DNA from: Dyella_B sp966430775
Lineage (GTDB): Bacteria > Pseudomonadota > Gammaproteobacteria > Xanthomonadales > Rhodanobacteraceae
Assembly (NCBI GenBank): GCA_966430775.1
Contig: CBJMMB010000033.1
Span: 1-31,548, forward strand
Reading direction: 5' to 3'
DNA: 31,548 bases
The notes under the pieces are model-generated. The model saw only the letters and a program-made list of their open reading frames with translations. It was not told where the DNA came from and searched no databases. Made by a program: the position numbers and the translations under genes. Of this stretch, positions 14,837 through 23,292 are shown piece by piece; positions within the stretch are counted from its first letter, which is position 1, and each line of letters opens with the position of its first letter.

Positions 14837-17716
14837 ATGCTGTCCATCGTCGAAATCGACCGCGGTACGCCCGCCGTCAAAACGGACAAGCAGGTCACGC
14901 TGGAAATCGATGGCCGCAGCATCCGCGTGGCGGAAGGCATCTCGGTGATGCGCGCCGCCTCGCAAGCCGGCATCAATATTCCCAAGCTATGCGCCACCGA
15001 CATGCTGGAGGCGTTCGGTTCCTGCCGCCTGTGCCTGGTGGAGATCGAAGGGCGCAAGGGCTATCCGGCCTCGTGCACCACGCCGGTGACGGAAGGCATG
15101 AAGGTCAGCACGCAGACGCAGAAACTGGCGGAGATCCGCCGCGGCGTGATGGAGCTGTATATCTCCGATCACCCGCTGGATTGCCTGACCTGTCCGGCCA
15201 ACGGCCATTGCGAGCTGCAGGATATGGCCGGCGTCGTGGGTTTACGCGAAGTGCGTTATGGCTACGACGGCGCCAATCACGTCTTTGCGAAAGCAAAGAC
15301 TGGTGAAGTCAATCCGCACTTCGTACCGAAGGACGAATCCAACCCGTACTTCACCTTCGACCCCTCCAAATGCATCGTCTGCTCGCGCTGCGTGCGTGCC
15401 TGCGATGAAGTGCAGGGCACGTTCGCGCTCACCATCCAGGGGCGCGGCTTCGACTCGAAGGTGTCGGCCAGCCAGAACAATGTGTTCCTCGATTCCGAAT
15501 GCGTCTCCTGCGGCGCCTGCGTACAGGCCTGCCCCACAGCGACGCTATCGGAAAACACGTTGATCGAGCGCGGCCAGGCCGAGCACAGCGTGGTGACCAC
15601 CTGCGCTTATTGCGGTGTCGGCTGCAGCTTCCGCGCGGAAATGAAGGGCGAGGAAATCGTGCGCATGGTGCCGAACAAGGACGGCCATGCGAACCACGGT
15701 CATTCCTGCGTGAAGGGACGTTTTGCGATCGGCTATGCCACGCATCCGGACCGCATCCACACGCCGATGATCCGCCGCAAGATCACCGATCCGTGGCGCA
15801 TCGTGAGCTGGGAAGAGGCCATCGCTCACGTCGCCAGCGAGTTCAAGCGGCTGCAAGCCACGCATGGCAAGTTCTCCGTTGGCGGTATTACCTCCTCGCG
15901 CTGCACGAACGAAGAAACCTATCTGGTGCAGAAACTGGTGCGCGCCGGCTTCGGCAACAACAACGTGGATACCTGCGCGCGCGTCTGCCATTCGCCGACC
16001 GGCTATGGCCTGAAGGCGACCCTGGGCGAATCGGCCGGCACGCAGGATTTCGATTCCATCGCCTGCACCGATGTGGTGCTGGTGATCGGCGCCAACCCCA
16101 CCGATGCGCATCCGGTGTTCGGCTCGCAGATGAAGCAGCGCCTGCGCGCGGGCGCCAAGCTGATCGTGGTCGACCCGCGTCGTATCGACCTGGTGCGCAC
16201 GCCGCATATCAAGGCGGACTACCACCTCAAGCTCAAGCCCGGCACCAACGTCGCCGTGCTCAACGCGCTCGCCTACGTGATCGTCACCGAAGGGCTGGTC
16301 GACGAAGCGTTCGTCGCCGCACGCTGCGAGCGCGAGGCGTTCGACAAGTGGCGTACGTTCGTCGCGCTGGAAAAGCACAGCCCCGAAGCGATGGAAGCCG
16401 AAACCGGCGTGCCCGCTGCATTGATTCGCGGCGCAGCGCGCCTGTACGCCACCGGCGGCAACGCGGCCATCTATTACGGCCTGGGCGTGACCGAACACTC
16501 GCAGGGTTCCACCGCGGTGATGGCCATCGCCAACCTCGCCATGGCCACTGGCAATATCGGCCGCGAAGGCGTGGGCGTGAATCCGTTGCGTGGGCAGAAC
16601 AACGTGCAGGGTTCGTGCGACATGGGCTCGTTCCCGCACGAATTCCCCGGTTATCGCCACGTGGGCGACGCAACGGTGCGCGCTTCGTTCGAAGCGGCAT
16701 GGGGCGTGCATCTGCATGACGAACCGGGCCTGCGCATTCCCAACATGTTCGAGGCGGCCATCGACGGCAGCTTCAAGGGCCTGTACATCGAAGGCGAGGA
16801 CATCGCGCAATCCGATCCGAACACGCAGCACGTCACCGCGGCGCTGGAAGCGATGGAATGCGTGGTGGTGCAGGACCTGTTCCTCAATGAAACGGCGAAG
16901 TTCGCGCACGTTTTTTTGCCGGGCAGCTCGTTCCTGGAAAAGGACGGCACCTTCACCAACGCCGAGCGCCGCGTGTCGCGCGTGCGCAAGGTGATGGAAC
17001 CGAAGAGCGGCTATGCGGATTGGGAAATCACCCAGCTGCTGGCCAACGCCATGGGTTATGCGATGAACTACACGCATCCGTCCGAAATCATGGATGAGAT
17101 CGCGCGGCTCACGCCCACCTTCCATGGCGTGAGCTTCGAGAAGATCGACCAGCTCGGTTCGATCCAGTGGCCGTGCAACGAGGAGCATCCGCAAGGCACG
17201 CCGGTGATGCACGTGGACGAGTTCGTGCGCGGCAAGGGCCGCTTCATGCTGACCGAATACGTGCCAACTTCGGAAAAGGTCAATGCGGCCTATCCGCTGA
17301 TCCTCACCACCGGCCGCATTCTCAGCCAGTACAACGTGGGCGCGCAGACACGCCGCACGCCCAACGTGGCGTGGCACGACGAGGATCGATTGGAAATCCA
17401 TCCGCACGATGCGGAAGAACGTGGCATCGCCGAAGGCGATTGGGTCGGCATCGAAAGCCGCGCTGGCCAGACCGTGTTGCGTGCGCGCATTTCCGAGCGC
17501 ATGCAGCCGGGCGTGGTCTACACCACGTTCCATTTCCCGGGCTCCGGCGCCAACGTCATCACTACCGAAAATTCGGACTGGGCAACCAATTGCCCCGAGT
17601 ACAAGGTGACCGCGGTGCAGGTGACGCGCGTGAACCAGCCATCCGAATGGCAGAAGCGCTACGAAGCGTTTTCCCAGACGCAGCAGGCATTGCTGGATGC
17701 AGCCGAAACATCCTGA
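14837..17716 (+). CDS. fdsA: NAD-dependent formate dehydrogenase alpha (catalytic) subunit
   Basis: The 959-residue product oxidises formate to CO2 at a bis-MGD molybdenum centre in the cytoplasm. From the N-terminus: a NuoG-like [2Fe-2S] domain (Cys52, Cys63, Cys66, Cys80), a His-ligated cluster (His112, Cys116, Cys119, Cys125), two ferredoxin-type [4Fe-4S] clusters (Cys179/182/185/189 and Cys222/225/228/232), then the molybdopterin domain with its own cluster (Cys256, Cys259, Cys263, Cys291). In DTCARVCHSPTGYG, Cys384 and His385 correspond to the molybdenum ligand and catalytic His; it is a Cys enzyme, not a selenocysteine one. A strong AGGAGGT at 14823-14829 fixes the start. Length is as expected for FdsA. 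It depends on the Moco genes at 26591-31364 and on FdhD. Confidence 0.95.
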   Translation: MLSIVEIDRGTPAVKTDKQVTLEIDGRSIRVAEGISVMRAASQAGINIPKLCATDMLEAFGSCRLCLVEIEGRKGYPASCTTPVTEGMKVSTQTQKLAEIRRGVMELYISDHPLDCLTCPANGHCELQDMAGVVGLREVRYGYDGANHVFAKAKTGEVNPHFVPKDESNPYFTFDPSKCIVCSRCVRACDEVQGTFALTIQGRGFDSKVSASQNNVFLDSECVSCGACVQACPTATLSENTLIERGQAEHSVVTTCAYCGVGCSFRAEMKGEEIVRMVPNKDGHANHGHSCVKGRFAIGYATHPDRIHTPMIRRKITDPWRIVSWEEAIAHVASEFKRLQATHGKFSVGGITSSRCTNEETYLVQKLVRAGFGNNNVDTCARVCHSPTGYGLKATLGESAGTQDFDSIACTDVVLVIGANPTDAHPVFGSQMKQRLRAGAKLIVVDPRRIDLVRTPHIKADYHLKLKPGTNVAVLNALAYVIVTEGLVDEAFVAARCEREAFDKWRTFVALEKHSPEAMEAETGVPAALIRGAARLYATGGNAAIYYGLGVTEHSQGSTAVMAIANLAMATGNIGREGVGVNPLRGQNNVQGSCDMGSFPHEFPGYRHVGDATVRASFEAAWGVHLHDEPGLRIPNMFEAAIDGSFKGLYIEGEDIAQSDPNTQHVTAALEAMECVVVQDLFLNETAKFAHVFLPGSSFLEKDGTFTNAERRVSRVRKVMEPKSGYADWEITQLLANAMGYAMNYTHPSEIMDEIARLTPTFHGVSFEKIDQLGSIQWPCNEEHPQGTPVMHVDEFVRGKGRFMLTEYVPTSEKVNAAYPLILTTGRILSQYNVGAQTRRTPNVAWHDEDRLEIHPHDAEERGIAEGDWVGIESRAGQTVLRARISERMQPGVVYTTFHFPGSGANVITTENSDWATNCPEYKVTAVQVTRVNQPSEWQKRYEAFSQTQQALLDAAETS

Positions 17717-18539
17717 TCGAGGCCGTGGCTACGTGACTCGCCGCGTCGATCGCTATCGGCACGGCGAGCACGAACGCACCAGCGACGCCATCACCGAAGA
17801 AGTGCCGGTGGCGATGGTCTACAACGACATCCCCTTCGCCGTAATGATGGTGACGCCGCTGGACCTGGAGGATTTCGCCCTGGGCTTTTCGCTCAGCGAA
17901 GGCCTGGTGGCCAAGCCGGAAGACTTGCAATCGATCGAGGTGCGCGCGCGCCTGGAAGGTGTCGAACTGGCCATGCGCGTAGCGTCCGATACGGTGGAAC
18001 AACGCGCCGGCAAGGGCGGCGAACGCCTGCTGCCCGGCCGCAGCGGTTGCGGATTGTGCGGCGCGCGCATGTTGGAAGATGCGGTGCGCCATCCTGCGCC
18101 GGTCGGCGAAGGGCCGCGCATCGAAGCGGCGGCGCTGGAGCGCGCGCTCGAGACGCTGCAAGCTGCGCAGCCGGTAAACAGCGCAACGGGTGCGGTGCAT
18201 GCGGCAGCGTGGGTGGATATGCAAGGCGCCATCATGCTGGTGCGCGAGGACGTCGGTCGACACAACGCGCTCGATAAACTGATCGGCGCGATGGCCAAGG
18301 CGCGCATCGACGTGCAGCATGGCTTTCTGCTCGTCACCAGCCGCGCCAGCTATGAAATGATCGCCAAGGCGGCCAGCGCCGGCATCAGCGTGATGGCGGC
18401 GATTTCCGCACCCACCGCGCTGGCGATTCACCTGGCCGAAAGCACGCATATGACCCTGGTCGGTTTTGCGCGACCGGGCAGTTACGTCGTCTACACTCAT
18501 CCGCAGCGTTTGCTGCACGCTGCAGGGGCCACTGTATGA
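17697..18539 (+). CDS. fdhD: FdhD/FdsC formate dehydrogenase accessory sulfurtransferase
   Basis: The product transfers sulfur to the molybdenum cofactor before insertion into the formate dehydrogenase and is required for its activity. Family marks: EEVPVAMVYNDIPFAVMMVTPLDLEDFALGFSLSEG in the first third, the CxxC loop GRSGCGLCG with Cys118 and Cys121 (counted from 17697), and VGRHNALDKLIG, typical for the nucleotide-binding-like part. The ATG at 17697 overlaps the end of fdsA by 20 bases; a GTG at 17733 with GAGG upstream is an equally plausible start and gives an N-terminus more like other FdhD proteins. Gene order fdsG-B-A-C-D is that known from Cupriavidus. Confidence 0.92.
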   Translation: MQPKHPDRGRGYVTRRVDRYRHGEHERTSDAITEEVPVAMVYNDIPFAVMMVTPLDLEDFALGFSLSEGLVAKPEDLQSIEVRARLEGVELAMRVASDTVEQRAGKGGERLLPGRSGCGLCGARMLEDAVRHPAPVGEGPRIEAAALERALETLQAAQPVNSATGAVHAAAWVDMQGAIMLVREDVGRHNALDKLIGAMAKARIDVQHGFLLVTSRASYEMIAKAASAGISVMAAISAPTALAIHLAESTHMTLVGFARPGSYVVYTHPQRLLHAAGATV

Positions 18540-18769
18540 ACATCGAACGCCTGGTTGCGATGGCCAACGACATCAGCCGTTACTTCGAATCGGATCCGGA
18601 TCAGGCCGCGGGTGCGGCGGGTGTGGCCGATCATCTGAAACGGTTCTGGGAGCCGGGCATGCGCAAGCAGATGGCGGCGCATCTGGCCGCAGGCGGCGAA
18701 GGTTTGGAGCCGCTGGCGAGGAAGGGCGTCGAGCGCTTGGTGGAGATGGATAGCAAGCTGCATGCATGA
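18536..18769 (+). CDS. fdsD: Formate dehydrogenase delta subunit
   Basis: The 77-residue helical product matches FdsD, a small subunit of soluble NAD-dependent formate dehydrogenase that stabilises the complex or aids cofactor insertion. Marks are LVAMANDISRYFESDPD at residues 6-22 and HLKRFWEPGMRKQMAAHL at about 38-55. Its ATG overlaps the fdhD stop by four bases (ATGA). It ends the operon; a hairpin in a dispersed repeat lies eight bases after its stop and may limit transcription. Confidence 0.9.
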   Translation: MNIERLVAMANDISRYFESDPDQAAGAAGVADHLKRFWEPGMRKQMAAHLAAGGEGLEPLARKGVERLVEMDSKLHA

Positions 18770-18774
18770 CACGT

Positions 18775-18855
18775 AGGTTGGGGTGCAAACCCCAACATTG
18801 TCATTTACACATAGATGGCAATGTTGGCGTTCTCACCCTGAGATACCCCAGGTTT
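18775..18855. repeat. Dispersed repeat with hairpin after fdsD
   Basis: GTTGGGGT/ACCCCAAC at about 18777-18796 forms a hairpin around GCAA, and CCAACATTG/CAATGTTGG a second inverted pair up to about 18829. The edge CGTAGGTTGGGGTGCAAACC recurs at about 22964 and, inverted, at 23271-23290. It may act as the terminator of the fds operon, although there is no T tract. Confidence 0.6.
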
Positions 18856-18922
18856 TCGCTCTATACACTGAGCAAAATCAGCAGGCTCTCCGTTCTGCAC
18901 TAATCTTCCCTATTACCTCACC

Positions 18923-19016
18923 GTCATTCCGGCGAAGGCCGGAATCTATCGCCAACACGAAGCATGGATTGACCAGCTTCGCTGTTGTAAAGCGCCTCGG
19001 CCTTCGCCGGAATGAC
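18923..19016. repeat. Palindromic repeat, type A, copy with interrupted arm
   Basis: The left arm 18923-18948 is nearly identical to that at 14670, but the right arm keeps only its outer 18 bases (18999-19016), and the core has about 30 unrelated bases. A degraded copy of the GTGGGGATATTTCAGGG repeat follows at about 19088-19104. The stretch 18770-19207 holds these repeats and no gene that I can support. Confidence 0.7.
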
Positions 19017-19207
19017 GATGTGGCTTTTCTTAGCAATGCGTCAGCATGAAGCTCTTCGTTTTTGCTGAGGAAAAGCACGGAAAAAATGTGGGGATATTTC
19101 AGGGATTACACCCCACCCGACAAAAAGCGCCGCCAGCATGCACGCATACCAGCGGCGGTAACGCGACAGGCAACCCTCAAGGCAGGTTGCTTGTCGGCCG
19201 GGGAGCA

Positions 19208-22200
19208 TCAGAAGTTGGCGCGGAAGACCAGCTCATAGCGGCGGTCGGTCATGAACAGCGCGCGCGTGTACAGGCGCCAGTCCGTGAAGCCGTTGATGTA
19301 CGTGGTGGGACCCATCAGCACTTTCTGTTCGGTGTTGGTGAGGTTGTTCATCTGCAGGCCCACCTGCATGCTCTTGTTGAGGTGATAGAAGATCGACGCG
19401 TCGAGCTGCCCCGAAGCGCCGTTCCACATCGGCAGATAAGTGTCGCCCGAATCGACCGGCGTGATCAGATAGCGGCTGCGCCACGACCAGGCCAGGCGCG
19501 CCGACCAGTCGCCGTGTTCGTACATGCCGGTGATGTTGTAGTTGTGCGGTGACAGGCCCTGCATGGGCAGGCCCGGATTGGTGACCACGTCGCTCGACGG
19601 GCATGACCCATTGCCATGGTTCGGATCGCATGAGGTCGTGCCATGGACCTTGCTGCTCTGAAGGAAGGTGTAGTTGGCCTGCACGCCCAGGCCCTTCAAC
19701 GCACCCGGCAGGAAATCGAAGAATTGCGAGTAGCCCAGTTCGGCCCCTTTGACCGTGCCGCTGCCCGCGTTGGTGGGGCCGCTCACCGCCACCGGTACGC
19801 CATCGATGATCTGCGTGTGCACTTCGGTGGTGACGTAGTTGGAGATGTTCTTCTTGAACAGCGTGGTGTACAGCTCGCCAGTGGGTGCGAAGTACCACTC
19901 CAGCGCGGCGTCGAACTGGTTGGCTTCCATCGGCTTCAAGGTGGGATTGCCGCCGGTGGAGGCATTGAATCCGGCAAACCTTGCCTGCTGGCCGGCACCG
20001 CCTGCGGTCCACGATGTACCGATCACCATGTACGAATTGAGCTGGCTGATGGTCGGGCGGGTGATGGCCTTGGACGCGGCCAGGCGCAGTTGCAGGTCGT
20101 CGGTCAGCTTGAAGCGCAGGTTAAGGCTGGGCAGCAGGTTGTGATAGCTGTACGCGCCATTGATCGGCGTGGTGGCACCGTTGAACAGCGCCATCTGTGC
20201 TGGCGTGATGCCCTCGGCATTCTGGATGGTGCTCGACGATGGATAGGTGACCGAGCCGTTCGCATTCAAGCTGGTGCGTACGAAGCGCAGGCCGATGTTG
20301 CCGTCGAAGGGAATGCCCAGCGCCGTGTCGTTGCCGAAATACAGTGTGGCGTAGGCAGCCTGTGTCGATTCGTGCATGTAGTCGGCGCTCATGCCCGCAC
20401 CGGGATTGCATACGTTGCCTTGGGCTGTGCTGAAAAATTGCGGACACCAGCCGCCGGCCCCACCGGACATTTCAAGCGCGCGCAGCGCCGAAATCGCACC
20501 GTAGTAATTGCCCACCAGCGCCATGGTGGGAAACACCAGCGTGCTCGGCAAGCGGGTCTGGCCGCGGAAAAAATGGCTGAAAGTGAACTGCTGATTCATC
20601 CACGCCGGTATGGTGTTGGCCCAATCCAGTGAGGAAGGGCCGGTGTAGCCGCTTTGCCAGACCTGGCTGATCGGACCCCAGTTGTAGCTGCTGCTGTTGT
20701 TGCTGCTGTAGGTGTCGTGGCTGGTGACACGCACGCCCACGCGGAAGTACTGCAGCCAGTTGCTGTCCTGGAAGTTGTATTCCAGATCGGTGCGCGCGGC
20801 GCGCAGCATGGCGTAGTCGTATTCGAGATGGTCCAGCGCGGCGCCGAGATAGTAATTGGCGTAGTTGGTCAGGCTGTTGGGATTGGTGGTGTTCGAGGGA
20901 ATGTACTTGTATGTAGTGTTGTTCAGCACGGTGAGGCTGGGCGTGCCGCTGCCCATGTTCACTTCCGAAGGCGGCATATAGAACTGGTTGTACACCGTGA
21001 AGTCCAGGGTGTTGGCGGTGGATTTGACCAGCTGTATGCCGCCCGACCAGATCATGTTCTCGCTGATGTTGTATTTGAACGTGTTGCTCCAGTCGGTGGT
21101 GCGAACGAACTGGGTCTGCTGACGGGTAAGGGCGTAGTAATTGGGTCCGCCGATCGGCGGATAACCCGTATTCAACGTCGCCTTGGCCGGGCCGGTACCG
21201 CCGCCCTGCCACGAAGCGGACACCATGTCGCCGTCTGCGTAGACGCCGTTGTCGTAACTGAAGGACGTTCCCGGCACCGGGATCATGTTGTAGTAGTTGC
21301 CCTCGTTGGCCTGCACCTCATGCTCCTGCCATTGCAGGCTGTAGTTCGAACGGAAGAAGCGCGAATCGAACTCAAAGTTGTCGGTGGGCCGCCACTGGAA
21401 GGCGCCGTAGATGCCGGTGCGCCTGCGCTGCAGGTCCATCTGGTAATAGTTGATGTCGCCGGGAATGGCCACGTTACCCGCGGAAGTGGTGGGTTCGCAC
21501 GGGCAGTTGCCGAGATTGTTCTGGGGTTCGAGCAGGTAGGGATTGATCTGGATGCCATCCGTGCGCGAGGCCAGTTCGGAGAAAGACACGTCGAACAGCA
21601 GGCCGAATTCGCCAAGGTGCTCGGTCTTCCAGCGATTGCTGTACAGGAACGATGCGGACGGTTTGCTCCGCTTCGACATGTCGCCTTTATTGATGCCGGT
21701 GGAGAAGGCGGCCACCTGGCCCGGCGCATCGAACGGCATGCGCGTGCGCAGATCCACCGTGCCGCCGATGCCGCCTTCGATCAATTCCGCGGACGGGTTC
21801 TTGTACACGTCCACGCCTTGCATCAGTTCCGCCGGCACGTCTTCGAAGCTCAGCGCGCGGCCATTGTTGGCCGAAAAGCTTTCAGCGCCGTTGAGCAGGC
21901 TGGCCACGTAGGGCAGGCCGCGAATCAGCACGCCGCTGCCTTCGGCGGAGGGATGGTCGGGGTCGTCATCGGCCAGATAGTGGTCCACCGTTACGCCGCT
22001 GATGCGCTGCAGGGTTTCGGTGACGCTGCGGTCGGGCAGGGCGTTGATGTCGGTAGCGGTCACCGAATCGACGATCTGGTTGGCGTTCTGTTTCAGCGAC
22101 TGCGAGGATTCCAGGCTGGCGCGGATACCGGTGACCGAGATGCCGGCAAGGTTCTGGATATCCTTCTGTTGCTCGGCCTTGCTCTTCTTGGCGGGATCGG

Positions 22201-22381
22201 CCTTTGCATCGGCCGTAGCCGGCTTGGGTATATCAGCGGTCGGGCCGCTGTTTTGTGCCAAGGCCATCGCTGGTGCATCCAGCAGCGCTAAGCCTAAGGC
22301 GATGGCTGCCGCCAGCCGGCAACCGGTGGCAGATGGACGCGCGCCATGCTGCAACCTCGCTATTTGCCCCTTGCTCTTCAT
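19208..22381 (-). CDS. TonB-dependent outer-membrane receptor, 1057 aa
   Basis: The product is a long TonB-dependent receptor of the kind Xanthomonadales use for glycans. It has a signal peptide (hydrophobic core at about residues 22-41, cleavage near ALA/QN), a Lys/Ala-rich linker, an ISVTGIRASL segment at about 81-90 as TonB box or plug start, the plug motif IVDSVTATDINALPDRSVTETLQRISGVTVD (103-133), a GLPYVASLLNG loop, and a 22-strand-type barrel ending in Phe (YELVFRANF). GGGGAG lies about ten bases before the ATG. No inner-membrane transporter or hydrolase adjoins it, so the ligand is unknown; the LacI-type palindromes upstream suggest a carbohydrate. Confidence 0.92.
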   Translation of the reverse strand: MKSKGQIARLQHGARPSATGCRLAAAIALGLALLDAPAMALAQNSGPTADIPKPATADAKADPAKKSKAEQQKDIQNLAGISVTGIRASLESSQSLKQNANQIVDSVTATDINALPDRSVTETLQRISGVTVDHYLADDDPDHPSAEGSGVLIRGLPYVASLLNGAESFSANNGRALSFEDVPAELMQGVDVYKNPSAELIEGGIGGTVDLRTRMPFDAPGQVAAFSTGINKGDMSKRSKPSASFLYSNRWKTEHLGEFGLLFDVSFSELASRTDGIQINPYLLEPQNNLGNCPCEPTTSAGNVAIPGDINYYQMDLQRRRTGIYGAFQWRPTDNFEFDSRFFRSNYSLQWQEHEVQANEGNYYNMIPVPGTSFSYDNGVYADGDMVSASWQGGGTGPAKATLNTGYPPIGGPNYYALTRQQTQFVRTTDWSNTFKYNISENMIWSGGIQLVKSTANTLDFTVYNQFYMPPSEVNMGSGTPSLTVLNNTTYKYIPSNTTNPNSLTNYANYYLGAALDHLEYDYAMLRAARTDLEYNFQDSNWLQYFRVGVRVTSHDTYSSNNSSSYNWGPISQVWQSGYTGPSSLDWANTIPAWMNQQFTFSHFFRGQTRLPSTLVFPTMALVGNYYGAISALRALEMSGGAGGWCPQFFSTAQGNVCNPGAGMSADYMHESTQAAYATLYFGNDTALGIPFDGNIGLRFVRTSLNANGSVTYPSSSTIQNAEGITPAQMALFNGATTPINGAYSYHNLLPSLNLRFKLTDDLQLRLAASKAITRPTISQLNSYMVIGTSWTAGGAGQQARFAGFNASTGGNPTLKPMEANQFDAALEWYFAPTGELYTTLFKKNISNYVTTEVHTQIIDGVPVAVSGPTNAGSGTVKGAELGYSQFFDFLPGALKGLGVQANYTFLQSSKVHGTTSCDPNHGNGSCPSSDVVTNPGLPMQGLSPHNYNITGMYEHGDWSARLAWSWRSRYLITPVDSGDTYLPMWNGASGQLDASIFYHLNKSMQVGLQMNNLTNTEQKVLMGPTTYINGFTDWRLYTRALFMTDRRYELVFRANF

Positions 22382-22610
22382 GCCTGGTTACTCCCCTCGG
22401 TCGGTGATGCACGGCCGTTACTGGCGCAGGCCAGTCGGCTTGTCTGTGGTTCATCGTCACGCCGGAATCAGCCCGTAAAGCATTCGGCAAGGCGCCTCCC
22501 CCGGCGCCCCCGTCCTGGGCATGGGCGTAGTGGATATGACGGGTTATGCAGGCACAATTACGAAACAGCCGATGGACGCTAATGATTTTTCGTTTGCATT
22601 CGCCGCATGG

Positions 22611-22624
22611 AGTTAGCGCTACCA
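22611..22624 (-). promoter_or_regulatory. LacI-type operator palindrome 1
   Basis: The minus strand reads TGGTAGCGCTAACT, a near-perfect palindrome around CG matching the TGGTAGCGCTANCA-like operators bound by LacI-family sugar repressors in Xanthomonadales (family knowledge). It lies about 230 bases upstream of the receptor ATG. Confidence 0.55.
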
Positions 22625-22840
22625 AATGCATGATTTAAGGGGTGAAATGTTTGACGCGATGCAAAATTGTTGTGCAAGGAAGGCATGGCAATGCCGCGAC
22701 AAGGTGTATGACTGGTCGGCGGTAAACCAAGCAAGACAACAGGGGGCTATAGCTGCGAAGGAAATTCTTGCGTGCGCAAATTCGTAAAGTCGCTTTACGC
22801 TTTGCTTGGGATCTTCGTGTGTAGATTTATGAGCGTGTCA

Positions 22841-22854
22841 TGGTAGCGTTAACA
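22841..22854. promoter_or_regulatory. LacI-type operator palindrome 2
   Basis: TGGTAGCGTTAACA has half-sites matching at five of seven positions around central CG and differs little from the site at 22611. Two such sites in one upstream region are unlikely by chance, but the regulator is not encoded in the window. Confidence 0.5.
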
Positions 22855-22899
22855 AGACCGCTGCTTCAGCGCGAAACGCTGGGTGCTTGCCGTGATCGA

Positions 22900-22940
22900 C
22901 CCCCTCCCCTGCGCCAGTAGCGGAGGGCTGGGGTGGGGTT
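22900..22940. repeat. Single arm of the GC-rich repeat
   Basis: CCCCTCCCCTGCGCCAGTAG followed by CGGAGGGCTGGGGTGGGG resembles the left arm of the compound repeat at 12410-12450, with an imperfect stem. Confidence 0.6.
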
Positions 22941-23069
22941 GCTCGTGCTTTAGCGCGCAGCCGTAGGTTGGGGTGCAAACCCTGATATATCCCCACGTTT
23001 TTGCTTTGCGCTCCTTACTCTGCAAAAGCGAAAACGTTCGTGCTGGCGACCCGCTAAAAAAGCCAAAAA

Positions 23070-23137
23070 GTCATTCCGGCGAAGGCCGGAATCCATGCTT
23101 CGTGCTGGCGATGGATTCCGGCCTTCGCCGGAATGAC
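23070..23137. repeat. Palindromic repeat, type A
   Basis: Perfect 26-base inverted arms at 23070-23095 and 23112-23137, same wording as at 14670-14737. The 16-base core is the reverse complement of the core there with few changes, so this copy lies in the other orientation. Confidence 0.85.
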
Positions 23138-23180
23138 GGTGAGGCAATATGAGCGATTGCGCACAGGAATGGCTAGCTTG

Positions 23181-23292
23181 CTGATTTCGCTCAACATATC
23201 GGGCGAAAAACGTGGGGATGTTTCAGGGTGCAAACCCCAACATTGTCATGCACGCATACATCGCGGCGTTGGGGTTCGCACCCCAACCTACG
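23181..23292. repeat. Dispersed repeat, copy 2 (downstream of modC)
   Basis: Positions 23181-23229 repeat 2-50. Then come AACCCCAACATTGTCATGCA, shared with the copy after fdsD, and GTTGGGGTTCGCACCCCAAC, a hairpin at about 23259-23284. Its outer edge CCTACGA overlaps the TAG stop codon of modC at 23288-23290, as the copy at 64-66 does for the peptidase gene. Confidence 0.7.

Larger units (their letters stand above)
22382..23287. other. Long intergenic region upstream of the receptor gene
   Basis: About 900 bases hold no gene I can support. From left to right: receptor leader with GGGGAG, two LacI-type operator palindromes (22611-22624 and 22841-22854), a GC-rich repeat arm (about 22900-22940), the CGTAGGTTGGGGTGCAAACC repeat (about 22964-23005), a type A palindrome (23070-23137), and a second copy of the window-start repeat (23181-23292). 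I could not assign the receptor promoter with confidence. Confidence 0.5.

Noticed and set aside
15545..17533. Long open frame (662 codons) on the minus strand opposite fdsA
   Set aside because: It mirrors the codon pattern of a GC-rich gene, its translation is repetitive in His/Arg/Ala with no recognisable family, and fdsA is certain.
14837..17716. Selenocysteine formate dehydrogenase
   Set aside because: The metal ligand position is a Cys codon (residue 384) and no in-frame TGA occurs.
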